The notes: generated by a model from the letters alone, not told the origin. A stretch of DNA of 64,000 bases from Microcystis aeruginosa FD4 (GCF_009792235.1 NZ_CP046973.1:1612001-1676000); one strand, 5' to 3'. Counted from the first letter of the stretch, positions 1 to 8,845 are shown. A program made the numbers and translations.

Positions 1-2
1 TA

Positions 3-1991
3 GAGTCTAAAAAACGGGAAAAAGCCCTAGAAATGCAGGCACATCGCGATAATTTGCTCTCGCGGGTGACAAGATTACTAATTTCTCAAGATATCCACTT
101 GGCGATCGATCATACCCTAGAACTGCTCTGTCAATTTACCCAGAGTGCGCGCTGTTACATTATTCAATATTCCACCTGTCGTCAGCAGTGGAGTATGGTT
201 TATGAATACTGTCACCCCGACTATCCGCAAGTTATCCCGATTCGGGAACAATCACAAAATCTCTCGACGGAAACCTTTCCTTGGTTTTCGGAACAATTAT
301 TAAACGGTATTCCAGTTAAACTGAACTCTTTAGACGATTTACCCGCTACTGCTATCCCTGAAAGAACTATTCTCGCTCATAGTCCTACTCCCTGTCTCTT
401 AATCGTTCCCATGTGGGATAGTTGCGGGGTAACGGTAGGCTATCTGGGATTGGATGCAAGTGCAGAAAAGCAATGGACAAAGGAAGATGTCACCTTTGTG
501 CGGTTGCTGGGAGAATTAATTGCGATCGCACAAAGTAGATATGAAGCGGAAAAAGAGTTAAAAGAAGCTAAAGAAGCGGCAGTTAAGGCAAATAAAGCTA
601 AAAGTGAGTTTCTAGCTAACATGAGCCACGAATTACGCACTCCTCTTAATGCTATCTTGGGTTTTACTCGCTTAATATCCCGGGATAGCAGCATCAGCAG
701 TGAATATCGGCAATATTTGGAAATTGTCAATCGTAGCGGGGAACATTTACTAGAGTTAATCAACGATATTCTAGAAATGTCGAAGATAGAAGCGGGAAGA
801 ACGGTTTTTAACCCTAGTAATTTTGATTTATACGCTCTTTTAGATAATATTGCCGAAATGCTCCGTCCACAAGCGCAAGCAAAAGCTTTAAGTTTAATTT
901 TTGATCGCAGCTCTGATCTGCCTCAATATATATGTACTGATGAAAGTAAATTGCGACAGGTGTTCATCAATCTCTTGGGTAACGGATTGAAGTTTACCGA
1001 GTCGGGAGGGGTAACTCTCCGGGGAAAAGTAGGGGAGAAAAGAGGAGATTATCAGCGATTGCTCTGGGAAATTGAAGATACAGGCGCAGGAATCGCCCCA
1101 GAGGAGATTTATAAGCTATTTCAACCCTTTAACCAAACGGAAACGGGACGAAAATCTCAACAGGGGACAGGATTGGGTTTACCTATCAGCAAAAAATTTG
1201 TTGAGTTGATGGGAGGTGCGATCGGAGTTAGTAGTATTCTGGGTCAAGGAAGTATTTTTAGTTTTGATATTCAGGTGGGTTTGGTGGGAGAAAATGAGAT
1301 TAAAACCGAAACCAATAGGGCAAAAGTTATCGCTTTAGCCGAAAATCAGCCTAAATATCGCATATTAGTCGTCGATGATCGACCGGAAAGCCGTTTACTA
1401 TTGCTGAAACTCCTGGCTACCCTAGGATTATCCGTGCAAGAGGCCGCTAATGGGCAAGAAGCGATCGCAATTTGGCAAGCATGGCAACCTCATCTTATCT
1501 GGATGGACATGAGAATGCCAGTGAAAGACGGTTACGAAGCAACTAGGGAAATTCGGCAGTTAGAGGCTGATAATCGCGGAAAAACGGTAATAATGGCCCT
1601 AACTGCCAGCGCTTTTGAAGAGGATCGCGCCTTGGTTATTGCCGCCGGTTGTGATGATTTCGTGCGTAAACCTTTCCGAGAGGAAGTTATTTGGCAAAAA
1701 ATGGGCGAATATTTGGGATTAAAATATATTTATGCCGACAATGAGCCAAATCAACCCAATTATTCGCCAGTTTTCCTCGATTCCCTGCAATCCCTATTAA
1801 AATTAATCAATCCCGACTGGATTAGACAATTGCAACAAGCGGCGCGAGAATGTGATGATGAAAAAATTATCGCCCTAACCGCAGAAATTCCCCCCGATTA
1901 TGCTACCCTTGCCCAAGGTTTACAACAGTTAGCCAGAGAATTTTCCTTTGATGCGATCGAAACCATAATTAGAGATTTAAACATATCTTAA
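3..1991 (+). CDS. Hybrid sensor histidine kinase (GAF-HisKA-HATPase-REC), 5' end outside window
   Basis: Two-component sensor that autophosphorylates on His and passes phosphate to its own receiver. The frame is open to the left edge, so the ATG at 33 is probably internal and the protein begins upstream. Counting from that ATG: GAF-like domain about 10-165, coiled linker 170-190, HisKA with phospho-His 199 in SHELRTPLNAILGF, HATPase with N-box NLLGNGLKF near 313 and G-box GTGLGLPISKKF near 378, and a receiver at 441-560 with acidic pocket VVDD, phospho-acceptor Asp492 (IWMDMRMP) and conserved Lys in VRKPF. About 75 further residues follow without a recognised domain. The input signal is unknown. 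No output domain is visible, so signalling probably goes through another regulator. Confidence 0.93.
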   Translation, partial: ESKKREKALEMQAHRDNLLSRVTRLLISQDIHLAIDHTLELLCQFTQSARCYIIQYSTCRQQWSMVYEYCHPDYPQVIPIREQSQNLSTETFPWFSEQLLNGIPVKLNSLDDLPATAIPERTILAHSPTPCLLIVPMWDSCGVTVGYLGLDASAEKQWTKEDVTFVRLLGELIAIAQSRYEAEKELKEAKEAAVKANKAKSEFLANMSHELRTPLNAILGFTRLISRDSSISSEYRQYLEIVNRSGEHLLELINDILEMSKIEAGRTVFNPSNFDLYALLDNIAEMLRPQAQAKALSLIFDRSSDLPQYICTDESKLRQVFINLLGNGLKFTESGGVTLRGKVGEKRGDYQRLLWEIEDTGAGIAPEEIYKLFQPFNQTETGRKSQQGTGLGLPISKKFVELMGGAIGVSSILGQGSIFSFDIQVGLVGENEIKTETNRAKVIALAENQPKYRILVVDDRPESRLLLLKLLATLGLSVQEAANGQEAIAIWQAWQPHLIWMDMRMPVKDGYEATREIRQLEADNRGKTVIMALTASAFEEDRALVIAAGCDDFVRKPFREEVIWQKMGEYLGLKYIYADNEPNQPNYSPVFLDSLQSLLKLINPDWIRQLQQAARECDDEKIIALTAEIPPDYATLAQGLQQLAREFSFDAIETIIRDLNIS

Positions 1992-2065
1992 GAGAGTATT
2001 TTATCTATATCTCAAAAACGTGATATTCTAAAGGCATAAATCCCTAAATATGGCAATTTTAAAGG

Positions 2066-2527
2066 ATGAAACTGTTAAAAATGCTCATCGGTACTTTCTT
2101 AATACTACCGATTTTTTCCGTTCATGCTCAAGTTCCCTCGCTTCCCCCAATTAAGCAAAATTCCCCCAATCTTGGTGATCTACCCAATGATCCCACCCAG
2201 CAGAAAAATTGGCTTTGTAACCGAGGAGATCAACGCATTGCTGTGGCTGCCAAAGAAGAGAAAGGTTGGAAAGAATTAATTGAAAAACAAGGTTGGCAAT
2301 GTGGTGAAGGAAATACCGATATACCCGATCAAACTCTCGGTTTTTCCTGTGAACCAGAACAAACCCTCGGCCTCTTGACAGTTTATTGGTTAAATGGTAG
2401 TAATGGTCAACAACAATTAAGCCAATGGCGAGATAAATTAGCGGCACAACAGGGGATGGTTTGTACCATTAATAACGTGCGGTTATTCGATACTCAAGAA
2501 AATATACCCAATCCATTACAACCATGA
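2066..2527 (+). CDS. Small exported protein of unknown function
   Basis: 153 residues. The N-terminus has a signal peptide: MKLLKML, a hydrophobic stretch and a likely cleavage after VHA. The mature part has three or four Cys (WLCNRGD, WQCGEG, FSCEPE, MVCTINN) that could form disulfides. I do not recognise a family. Its stop overlaps the next start by four bases (ATGA at 2524-2527), so the two genes are probably translationally coupled. They may act together in the periplasm, which is inference only. Confidence 0.7.
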   Translation: MKLLKMLIGTFLILPIFSVHAQVPSLPPIKQNSPNLGDLPNDPTQQKNWLCNRGDQRIAVAAKEEKGWKELIEKQGWQCGEGNTDIPDQTLGFSCEPEQTLGLLTVYWLNGSNGQQQLSQWRDKLAAQQGMVCTINNVRLFDTQENIPNPLQP

Positions 2528-3165
2528 TTAAATTAGCAGTTTTACCTCAATCTATCCTCCTGGGTATCAGTTTATTATTAAACAATTCTCTGCCCTTACT
2601 TGCCCAATCTACACCCCTGAGCGTCGATAATTTAAGAAACACCGTCTATAACATTCCCAATCGGGGTTCCGTAATTGTCAGCGATGGTATTTTTCAATCC
2701 AATGAGGGACAGATTTTAGGAGTGCAAGTCAGTCGAGAAGCTTTGATGGGGGACTATAATAATGATCAAAGGACTGATGGGATTGCCGTATTAAGAGTGA
2801 TTACCAGAGAGCAACAGCAATTACATTATTTAGCCCTAGTGATCGATAATAACGGTACTGCCACTAACACCGATACTGTCCTGTTAGCAGATCGAGTAAT
2901 TGTCGATAATCTGAGTGCCAAAGATGGTATGATCACCGTCAATATGAGAAGATTTCTCCCCCGGGATCCTTCCTGTTGTCCGTCGGGAGTTATCACCCAA
3001 CAATTTGCGATTAATCCTAGTATTAATCAATTGACTTTACTGAGTACCAACGAAAGTCAACCCACCACCCCAAATGTGCAGGTAGTACCCGCTTCTCCCC
3101 TGAGAATTAATAATAATAATCTCCCCTTTCAACCTCCTGCTGGGGCCATCCAAATCCGCTTTTAA
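2524..3165 (+). CDS. Exported protein of unknown function, coupled to the preceding gene
   Basis: 213 residues, with a signal peptide (hydrophobic residues about 8-25, cleavage near LLAQS). The centre contains YNNDQRTDGIAVLRV, an acidic FG-GAP-like or calcium-loop-like stretch, followed by a beta-rich region and a Pro/Asn-rich C-terminus. It overlaps the upstream gene by ATGA. An inverted repeat lies 10 bases after the stop and could terminate the pair. The function is not recognised. Confidence 0.7.
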   Translation: MIKLAVLPQSILLGISLLLNNSLPLLAQSTPLSVDNLRNTVYNIPNRGSVIVSDGIFQSNEGQILGVQVSREALMGDYNNDQRTDGIAVLRVITREQQQLHYLALVIDNNGTATNTDTVLLADRVIVDNLSAKDGMITVNMRRFLPRDPSCCPSGVITQQFAINPSINQLTLLSTNESQPTTPNVQVVPASPLRINNNNLPFQPPAGAIQIRF

Positions 3166-3175
3166 CCCTGTTTTT

Positions 3176-3201
3176 GGTGCGTTACGCTGCCCTAACGCAC
3201 C
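3176..3201. repeat. Inverted repeat GGTGCGTTA ... TAACGCACC
   Basis: Perfect 9-bp arms (3176-3184 and 3193-3201) separated by 8 bases, between the exported pair and recJ. It resembles the short palindromic GGTGCGTTA elements scattered through many cyanobacterial genomes. It may also stop transcription, although no long T-run follows. Confidence 0.75.
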
Positions 3202-3223
3202 CTAGCTTTTTACTTAACAAAAA

Positions 3224-5188
3224 ATGGCCTACAAATATCCCATCCAACGCTGGTATATTGCCGCAACTAATCCCGAAAAAATCGAGGGGTTAGCGCGAGA
3301 AATGGGACTATCATTCTTATTAGCAACTATCTTAATTAATCGCGGTATTGATACCCCCGAATTAGCTAAAACTTATATAGATCCTGAAGTGGATATCCTA
3401 CCCTCTCCCCTAGGAGAATTTCCCGACTTAGAAAAAAGTGTTAATTTATTAGTAAAAGCGATCGCTAGACGCGATAAAATTGCTATCTGTGGGGACTACG
3501 ATGCCGATGGCATGACCAGTACATCTTTACTGTTAAGAGCCTTGAGACATCTCGGTGCGGACGTGAATCATGCAATTCCCAGTCGCATGAAAGAGGGATA
3601 CGGAATTAATCAGCGCATTGTCGAAGAATTTGCCGAATCGGGAGTCGGATTGATTCTCACCGTTGATAATGGTATTTCCGCTCACGAACCGATCGCCCTA
3701 GCGATAGAATTAGGATTAAAAGTTATTATCACCGATCATCACGATCTGCCGCCAATTTTACCAAATGCCTCCGCTATTCTCAACCCAAAATTATTAACCC
3801 CGAACTCTCCCTATCAGGGATTAGCGGGGGTGGGAGTCGCCTATATTTTAGCGGTGACAACTGCCCAAAAAATGGGTAAATTACAGGGATTAACCGAGTC
3901 ATTATTAGCATTATTTACCCTAGGCACTATCGCAGATTTAGCCCCATTAATTGGGGTAAATCGTCGCTGGTTAAAACGGGGTTTAAGAAAATTACCCAAA
4001 TCCCAATTAGTTGGCATTCAATCCCTGATGCAAATAGCGGGAATTAGCGAGGAACAAAAGCAATTACAACCGGATGATATTGGCTTTAAATTGGGACCGA
4101 GAATTAATGCCATTGGCAGAATTGGTGATCCCCAGATAGTTATTGAATTATTAACCACCGATGACGCAGGAATTGCCTTAGAAAGGGCGATGCAGTGCGA
4201 ACAAATTAATCGTACTCGTCAAGAATTGTGCGAAAAAATTGAAGAAGAAGCGATTAAATTAGTGGAAAAAACGCCGATTCTTTGGCAACAAGATCGAGTT
4301 TTAGTGTTAGTCGAAAAAGATTGGCATCATGGGGTAATTGGTATTGTGGCCTCCCGTCTAGTGGAACGCTACGGAGTGCCAGTTTTTATCGGTACTTACG
4401 AGGAAGAAGATGCGGGTAAAATTCGCGGTTCTGCCAGAGGAATTGAAGAATTTCACGTTTTTGAAGCCCTGCAATTTTGCCAAGATTTACTAGGAAAATT
4501 TGGCGGTCATAAAATGGCGGGGGGTTTTAGTTTACCCACAGCTAATTTACTAGCATTTAAACAAAGATTAAGTCAATTTTCTCACAAAATTTTACAAATA
4601 GAACAATTAAAACCTTTAATTAAAATTGATACTATCATTGACTTTAAACAAATTACTCTCGAACTTTTTCAACAAATTGATAGTTTGCAACCCTGGGGAA
4701 TTGGCAATGAATTACCCGTTTTTTGGACTCCTAACGTGCGGGTAGTGGAACAGAAAACTATCGGAAAAAATCATTTAAAATTATTACTAGCTCAAACCGA
4801 TGATACCAGAATTAAGGCATTAGCTTGGCGTTGGGGCGAATATTGTCCTTTGCCAAATCGTTTAGATGTTGCCTATAAACTAAAAGAAAATACTTGGAAC
4901 GGCAATACAACTATAGAAATTGAATTAGTGGGAGTGCGATTACCCCAAGAAAATAATAATATTAAAAAAGCAATTTTTATGCACGCCGAAAAAATGTATC
5001 AATGTAGTTTTTGGGGTGATTTAAACGAGATTCGCATCAAAAATGAACAGGGCGATATTTTAGTCGTGCAGAAAGGGCAACGCATTGGTTTATTAGGCAA
5101 AAATCGGCAACAAGCTAGAGAAGTCAACGTGACTGAACCCCGTTTTTATACTTTAATTAAAGTTGCCATCAAAGCTTTGGCTATCTAA
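3224..5188 (+). CDS. recJ: Single-stranded-DNA-specific exonuclease RecJ
   Basis: RecJ degrades single-stranded DNA 5' to 3' in recombinational and mismatch repair. The DHH-family motifs are present in order: motif I CGDYDADGMTS (residues 90-99), VDNG near 148-151, the DHH triplet in TDHHDLPP (171-173), and the DHHA1 motif GGHKMAGG in the second half. The C-terminal OB-like part follows. At 654 residues it is longer than E. coli RecJ (about 577) and typical of cyanobacterial versions. The start is the first ATG after the inverted repeat and matches the usual N-terminus (KYPIQRW). Confidence 0.95.
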   Translation: MAYKYPIQRWYIAATNPEKIEGLAREMGLSFLLATILINRGIDTPELAKTYIDPEVDILPSPLGEFPDLEKSVNLLVKAIARRDKIAICGDYDADGMTSTSLLLRALRHLGADVNHAIPSRMKEGYGINQRIVEEFAESGVGLILTVDNGISAHEPIALAIELGLKVIITDHHDLPPILPNASAILNPKLLTPNSPYQGLAGVGVAYILAVTTAQKMGKLQGLTESLLALFTLGTIADLAPLIGVNRRWLKRGLRKLPKSQLVGIQSLMQIAGISEEQKQLQPDDIGFKLGPRINAIGRIGDPQIVIELLTTDDAGIALERAMQCEQINRTRQELCEKIEEEAIKLVEKTPILWQQDRVLVLVEKDWHHGVIGIVASRLVERYGVPVFIGTYEEEDAGKIRGSARGIEEFHVFEALQFCQDLLGKFGGHKMAGGFSLPTANLLAFKQRLSQFSHKILQIEQLKPLIKIDTIIDFKQITLELFQQIDSLQPWGIGNELPVFWTPNVRVVEQKTIGKNHLKLLLAQTDDTRIKALAWRWGEYCPLPNRLDVAYKLKENTWNGNTTIEIELVGVRLPQENNNIKKAIFMHAEKMYQCSFWGDLNEIRIKNEQGDILVVQKGQRIGLLGKNRQQAREVNVTEPRFYTLIKVAIKALAI

Positions 5189-5570
5189 TCTCTAAATCAA
5201 TAATAGCCGAAATTAGACTGACTGATTTAACCAGAGTAATTGAAATCCATTTGAGCGCCTGAATATTGGGAACATCAATTATTCTACACCAATAAAATTA
5301 GTCCTTCTCAGTGAACAGAATCAGTAACGGGTTTCCCCCCTCCAACCGACAGAATGAGCGGGTGCAGCCTATCTTGTCCTCAAGGGTTTGGAGACCAAGC
5401 TTTTACGTTTTTATGGCAATATATTCGTGTTTAATTTGGTTAGCGATCGCGTTGAGGGGCAGTCAAGGGAGAACGCAAAGGCGAATCCGACATACCGCGC
5501 CACAATCCCTCTTTTGTTTTATGATGGTTAATGAAAGCAAGAAAAACAATAAGGAAGTAAAGGCAGTAGC
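5189..5570. other. Gene-poor spacer before a toxin-antitoxin pair
   Basis: No convincing gene. A GTG-initiated 87-codon frame (5311-5574) ends in an ATGA overlap with the antitoxin, but it is low-complexity and Arg-rich, contains the first copy of a 28-bp direct repeat, and matches no family I know. A promoter for the antitoxin probably lies here. Confidence 0.5.
5483..5510 (+). repeat. 28-bp direct repeat, copy 1, left of toxin-antitoxin pair
   Basis: GAATCCGAC, two variable bases around a T, then CCGCGCCACAATCCCT. The second copy is at 6000-6027 with two mismatches. The pair brackets the 5571-5995 toxin-antitoxin genes. Confidence 0.8.
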
Positions 5571-5765
5571 ATGAAGAACCAGAGTGCTGTAGATATTGAG
5601 CAATTCCTAGAGTATTTAGAAACTTCTGAGACGGCTGATGACGTGCTTCCCGAAGAAATTAAAGCGGCAGAGAAAGCCTATCAGGAGTATCTAGAAGGGC
5701 GCGATCCTGGCAAATCCTTAGTAAAGTTAAAGGCTGAATTAGGATGTGGCGTTACATCATCTTAA
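5571..5765 (+). CDS. Antitoxin of a RelE/ParE-type pair
   Basis: 64 residues, acidic in the middle (ETADDVLPEEIKAAEKAYQEYL). No N-terminal DNA-binding fold is obvious. It is assigned as antitoxin because it lies directly upstream of, and overlaps by 22 bases, a clear RelE/ParE toxin on the same strand. It probably neutralises the toxin by direct binding through the helical acidic region. Confidence 0.75.
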   Translation: MKNQSAVDIEQFLEYLETSETADDVLPEEIKAAEKAYQEYLEGRDPGKSLVKLKAELGCGVTSS

Positions 5766-5995
5766 AACCAGCCGAGCGTTACCTAAAACGGTTACAGCCT
5801 CGTAGCCAAGAGCGTATCTTAAATGAACTGGATCAATTGCTGGTTAGTCCTACTCAGACAGATTTCAAGAAACTCCAAGGGCGAGAGAGTTATCGTCTGC
5901 GAGTTGGTAATTATCGGGTATTAATGCAAGTCAATCGAGAAGAACGGCTTTTCATTATCACTGAGATCGGTTCTCGTGGTGATATTTATAAATAA
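5744..5995 (+). CDS. RelE/ParE-family toxin
   Basis: 83 residues with the small alpha/beta fold pattern of RelE/ParE: N-terminal strand (WRYIILKPAERYLKRL), helical pair, then the conserved core KKLQGRESYRLRVGNYRVLMQV and a final strand IITEIGSRGDIYK. RelE proteins cleave mRNA at the ribosome and ParE proteins poison gyrase. The motif GRESYRLRVGNYRV suits the RelE side, but sequence alone does not settle it. The upstream gene is the antitoxin. Confidence 0.85.
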   Translation: MWRYIILKPAERYLKRLQPRSQERILNELDQLLVSPTQTDFKKLQGRESYRLRVGNYRVLMQVNREERLFIITEIGSRGDIYK

Positions 5996-5999
5996 TACC

Positions 6000-6027
6000 G
6001 AATCCGACGTGCCGCGCCACAATCCCT
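6000..6027 (+). repeat. 28-bp direct repeat, copy 2, right of toxin-antitoxin pair
   Basis: Begins five bases after the toxin stop and matches 5483-5510 at 26 of 28 positions. It could be a relic of duplication or of insertion of the toxin-antitoxin cassette. Confidence 0.8.
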
Positions 6028-6222
6028 CACGGAAGAGGATAGTTTGCCTGAGAAGGAGTAAAGCAGGGAAAACCACCTGAGACTCCTTCTCCTGTGAATC
6101 ACTGCGATCGCACTGTTAGGATGCACTTATAAATGTGGTAAAATTTAAAATGAAATAATTAATGGCTACATATCTCAATTGACTTCTCCTATCAAAATAA
6201 AGAGCGACTGGTTATACAGCTT

Positions 6223-6432
6223 ATGAATGTTAATGAAATTTTGAACACTATCTCTTGCCTTCCTGAAGAGGAGCAATATTTCATTGCTGATACTCTCAAT
6301 AAAAGAATTCGTGAGCTAAGACGTTCCCAACTTGCTGCTAGAGGTAAACAAGCTGAGGAAAATTATGAGCAAGGTCATGTTACATCTGGTACGGTGGCTG
6401 ACTTAATGAGTGCTTTGGATAGTGATGATTAA
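6223..6432 (+). CDS. Antitoxin of a second RelE-superfamily pair
   Basis: 69 residues, helical and charged (NVNEILNTISCLPEEEQYFIADTLNKR), like small antitoxins that partner RelE/YafQ-type toxins. It overlaps the following toxin by eight bases (toxin ATG at 6425). It is assigned mainly from context. The 6028-6222 spacer holds no other gene. Confidence 0.75.
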   Translation: MNVNEILNTISCLPEEEQYFIADTLNKRIRELRRSQLAARGKQAEENYEQGHVTSGTVADLMSALDSDD

Positions 6433-6694
6433 TATTGTCTGGGATGAGCCATTTTTAAAAATTCTCAAGAAATGGAAGAAGAAACATCCAGATTTGATTG
6501 CAAAATTTGAGAATAAATTAACCTTATTTTGTTCTGAGCCATTTCACTCTTCATTAAAAACTCATAGATTAAGTGGAAATTTAAAAGGCTATTTGGCTTT
6601 TAGTATTACCTATGAATATCGGCTTATCTTCAAATTTATGGCTGAAAATAAGGTATTACTCGTAGATATAGGAACACACGATGAAGTTTACTAA
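6425..6694 (+). CDS. RelE-superfamily mRNA-interferase-like toxin
   Basis: I chose the ATG at 6425 (MINIVWDEPFLKIL) rather than an upstream ATG at 6410, because the family begins with this strand. The 89 residues show helices rich in Lys (KKWKKKHPDLIAKFENKL), a mid-region HRLSGNLKGYLAFSITYEYRLIF and a final strand LVDIGTHDEVY with the terminal H-x-x-V-Y pattern common in YafQ/HigB-like toxins. It probably degrades mRNA until bound by the upstream antitoxin. Confidence 0.85.
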   Translation: MINIVWDEPFLKILKKWKKKHPDLIAKFENKLTLFCSEPFHSSLKTHRLSGNLKGYLAFSITYEYRLIFKFMAENKVLLVDIGTHDEVY

Positions 6695-6883
6695 ATTCCA
6701 TTGTCCCAGGTGAATCGCTGGTTGGGAGAGAAATATAAAGATTTTATTAAATTGTATCGTAGGATACAGTGCGGGGGGGGGTAATGTGTATTGTTGTTTT
6801 CAATCCCCTTTGGTGTTGGGTTGCGCTGTTGTTTGACCTGAGATATGAGGGGGGCGATCGCACTAAAATCTGGAACAGCTAAA

Positions 6884-7747
6884 ATGAAAAACTCGACTTG
6901 TGCCTTGGTAGCGACAGCAAAAACTACATCAATAGTAACTGGAGTTTTAGCTTTTGGATGTTTTCTTTCTTCTTCCGTAAATGCTGCTACGCCTATATTA
7001 GGTTCTCCGGGAGATTTTCTTACTGGAATTGACAGAAATATTTTTAGTTTTTACAGTGGCACTGTCAATAATTTAGATTTAGATATAGGTTCTGGAATTA
7101 TAAATACTGGAGAACTTAGTATTAGTTTAGATCCAGACTTGGAGTCATTCTTCGAATTTAATTATGATACGGGCACAGTTACTGCTGAATATAATTTATT
7201 AGCAACTGCTGTTGGATTTAGTGACCCTCTTACTATAACTCTTCAAGAAAACGGGAATATCTTATCTGCGACTAAGATAGGCGATGAAACATCAGGTGAT
7301 CGTATATGGAACGATACATTTAAGGGAATATTCAGACAAGACGGACTACCAAACCAAAATTTTCAAGGAATAGGTACAGGGACGACAAACAGTAGTTATG
7401 TGTATCCTGCAACAATAGCGATATCTAATTTCACTACAGGGAACTTTAGCGTTAGTTCAAAAAAGAAACCAAAACCTCCAAAACCTTCGGGTGGTGGAGA
7501 TATTTACAATTGCAATTTTTGTACTGTTAATAATAACAAGAAAACACTTCAAGATTTATTGCTGAATACACCAAGTAAAAATGTAGCCTTAGTGTCATTT
7601 AATGAAAGCAATGGTTTACCATGTGTTCCTGAACCCTCCTCCATCCTCAGTCTCCTAGCCCTCGGCACCCTCGGAGCAGCCTCAACCCTCAAACGCAAAC
7701 TCAAGTCGTCCAAATCCTCAGAAAAGGAAACTACAAAAGTAGGCTAA
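6884..7747 (+). CDS. PEP-CTERM sorted exported protein
   Basis: The N-terminus MKNSTCALVATAKTTSIVTG with a hydrophobic segment ending in VNAA is a signal peptide, so the ATG at 6884 is preferred to the upstream in-frame ATG at 6845. The body is beta-rich with no known domain. A basic Pro-rich stretch KKKPKPPKPSGGG lies near residue 205 and two Cys (NCNFC) follow. The C-terminus has the PEP-CTERM signal: VPEPSS, a hydrophobic helix, then KRKLK. Such proteins are exported and processed by exosortase. A run of nine G at 6773-6781 lies about 100 bases upstream. The 3' end of this gene is repeated at 8637-8785. Confidence 0.85.
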   Translation: MKNSTCALVATAKTTSIVTGVLAFGCFLSSSVNAATPILGSPGDFLTGIDRNIFSFYSGTVNNLDLDIGSGIINTGELSISLDPDLESFFEFNYDTGTVTAEYNLLATAVGFSDPLTITLQENGNILSATKIGDETSGDRIWNDTFKGIFRQDGLPNQNFQGIGTGTTNSSYVYPATIAISNFTTGNFSVSSKKKPKPPKPSGGGDIYNCNFCTVNNNKKTLQDLLLNTPSKNVALVSFNESNGLPCVPEPSSILSLLALGTLGAASTLKRKLKSSKSSEKETTKVG

Positions 7748-7772
7748 ATTGCTTCTAAAAATACCATAAATG

Positions 7773-7800
7773 CCCCTTCAATCAATCTTGAGGGGGTTTA
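7773..7800 (+). terminator. Terminator-like hairpin after the PEP-CTERM gene
   Basis: CCCCTTCAA and TTGAGGGG form a stem with one bulge around a short loop, followed by T-rich sequence. The identical hairpin recurs at 8758-8785, where a better T-run (to 8792) follows. Confidence 0.65.
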
Positions 7801-7861
7801 TTGTATAATTGAGGGATGATTAAACTAGATCAACTTACGCAATCTTGAGCTATAATCGGCA

Positions 7862-8278
7862 ATGATGGAACATCCCAACAACGCTCAGAAAAAACTCCTG
7901 ATTGCTGAACTTAACAAAGCAGGAATCAAACATACCCCAGAAAATATTATCAGAATTACTCAAGACCCTAAGGGGAAAATTATTTTTCTAGAAACCGGAA
8001 AAGGAGGAGAGAGAGGTTCTGGATTACTGCATATTCTAGAAAATCATCGAGAAGATTTTCTCCAGAGAGGTATTACCGAAGCACAAATTCCTGATTTAAT
8101 TATAACAGCTATTAGTGAGGGGACAATTATTGGCATACAAGGAAAAAGTCGCATAATTTATCAAGTAGAAATCAATGGAATTATTCAGTATGTTTCTCTA
8201 GAAATTAGTCCTAATGGTTACTTAGTGAGTGCTAATCCAACTCCAACGCGATTAATTAATAAACTTATTCAGGAATGA
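7862..8278 (+). CDS. Candidate small nuclease-type toxin
   Basis: 138 residues. The centre GGERGSGLLHILENHREDFLQRGI with a later IYQVEINGIIQYVSLEISPNGYLVSANP resembles barnase/EndoU/ColicinE5-like nuclease domains, in which a conserved LxHI..H segment and a final strand supply catalytic residues. I am not certain of the family. The following gene overlaps it by ATGA and looks like an immunity or antitoxin protein. The pair lies between two copies of a PEP-CTERM 3' end. A TATAAT box 8 bases before the start is too close to be its normal -10, so the promoter is unclear. Confidence 0.55.
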   Translation: MMEHPNNAQKKLLIAELNKAGIKHTPENIIRITQDPKGKIIFLETGKGGERGSGLLHILENHREDFLQRGITEAQIPDLIITAISEGTIIGIQGKSRIIYQVEINGIIQYVSLEISPNGYLVSANPTPTRLINKLIQE

Positions 8279-8637
8279 TAGTTATGGCAATCAGAATCAA
8301 ACTTTGGGCAGATTATGGAAGTTACCCACTTTGGGGAGTAGATGAAATTGATAACATTGCTCCTGAAGAATTACCATTAAGTCAAGCAACCATTCAACGT
8401 TTAAACGCATGGCAGGATACTTACGATAAGACTTTAAATCAAGACTATCCACCTTTATCAGATTTTCCTAATCAGCAAGCTGAAATGGATTTTAAACAAG
8501 AAGGAATTAGTTTATGGAAACAGTTACTTCTTGAACTGGCACCAGATTATGAAGTTTTCTACCAAAATGAAGGTCAATTGTTCAGACATCCCAAGGAAAT
8601 AACCAAAAAATATACAGTACAAAAAATAACAGTTTGA
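8275..8637 (+). CDS. Candidate immunity/antitoxin protein for the preceding toxin
   Basis: 120 residues, soluble and acidic. The N-terminus IRIKLWADYGSYPLWGVDEID is a pattern I associate with small proteins encoded beside toxin domains, but no family is firmly recognised. A second in-frame ATG at 8284 (MAIRIK) is an alternative start. The four-base overlap with the upstream gene indicates co-translation, as expected for a toxin/neutraliser pair. Its stop is at the exact point where the duplicated PEP-CTERM tail begins. Confidence 0.55.
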   Translation: MIVMAIRIKLWADYGSYPLWGVDEIDNIAPEELPLSQATIQRLNAWQDTYDKTLNQDYPPLSDFPNQQAEMDFKQEGISLWKQLLLELAPDYEVFYQNEGQLFRHPKEITKKYTVQKITV

Positions 8638-8732
8638 GTATCATCACCTTCGGCTCCGGCGCAGCTTCAACCCTTAAGCGCCAAATAAAACCCTCCCAAT
8701 CCGAAGAAAAAGAGACCACAAAAGTAGGCTAA
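8637..8732 (+). pseudogene. C-terminal remnant of a second PEP-CTERM gene
   Basis: A 31-codon frame ending at 8732 reads GAASTLKR ... EKETTKVG, homologous to the last residues of the 6884-7747 protein. It has no start. Positions 8718-8785 are the same 68 bases as 7733-7800 (offset 985), including the terminator. This shows a former tandem duplicate whose body was lost or replaced by the toxin/immunity pair. Confidence 0.85.
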
Positions 8733-8785
8733 ATTGCTTCTAAAAATACCATAAATGCCCCTTCAATCAATCTTGAGGGGGTTTA
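8718..8785 (+). repeat. 68-bp direct repeat (second copy of 7733-7800)
   Basis: Base-for-base copy of the stop region and terminator of the upstream PEP-CTERM gene, 985 bases away. It brackets the 7862-8637 gene pair. Confidence 0.9.
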
Positions 8786-8845
8786 TTTTTTTGCCCGTGT
8801 TTCCATTCATTAATTTTTATTAATTGATTGATCACAAGTAGTTTT

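Noticed and set aside
5311..5574. 87-codon frame ending in an ATGA overlap with the antitoxin
   Set aside because: Composition is unlike a protein, it spans a direct repeat, and the overlap can be chance. Not called as a gene.
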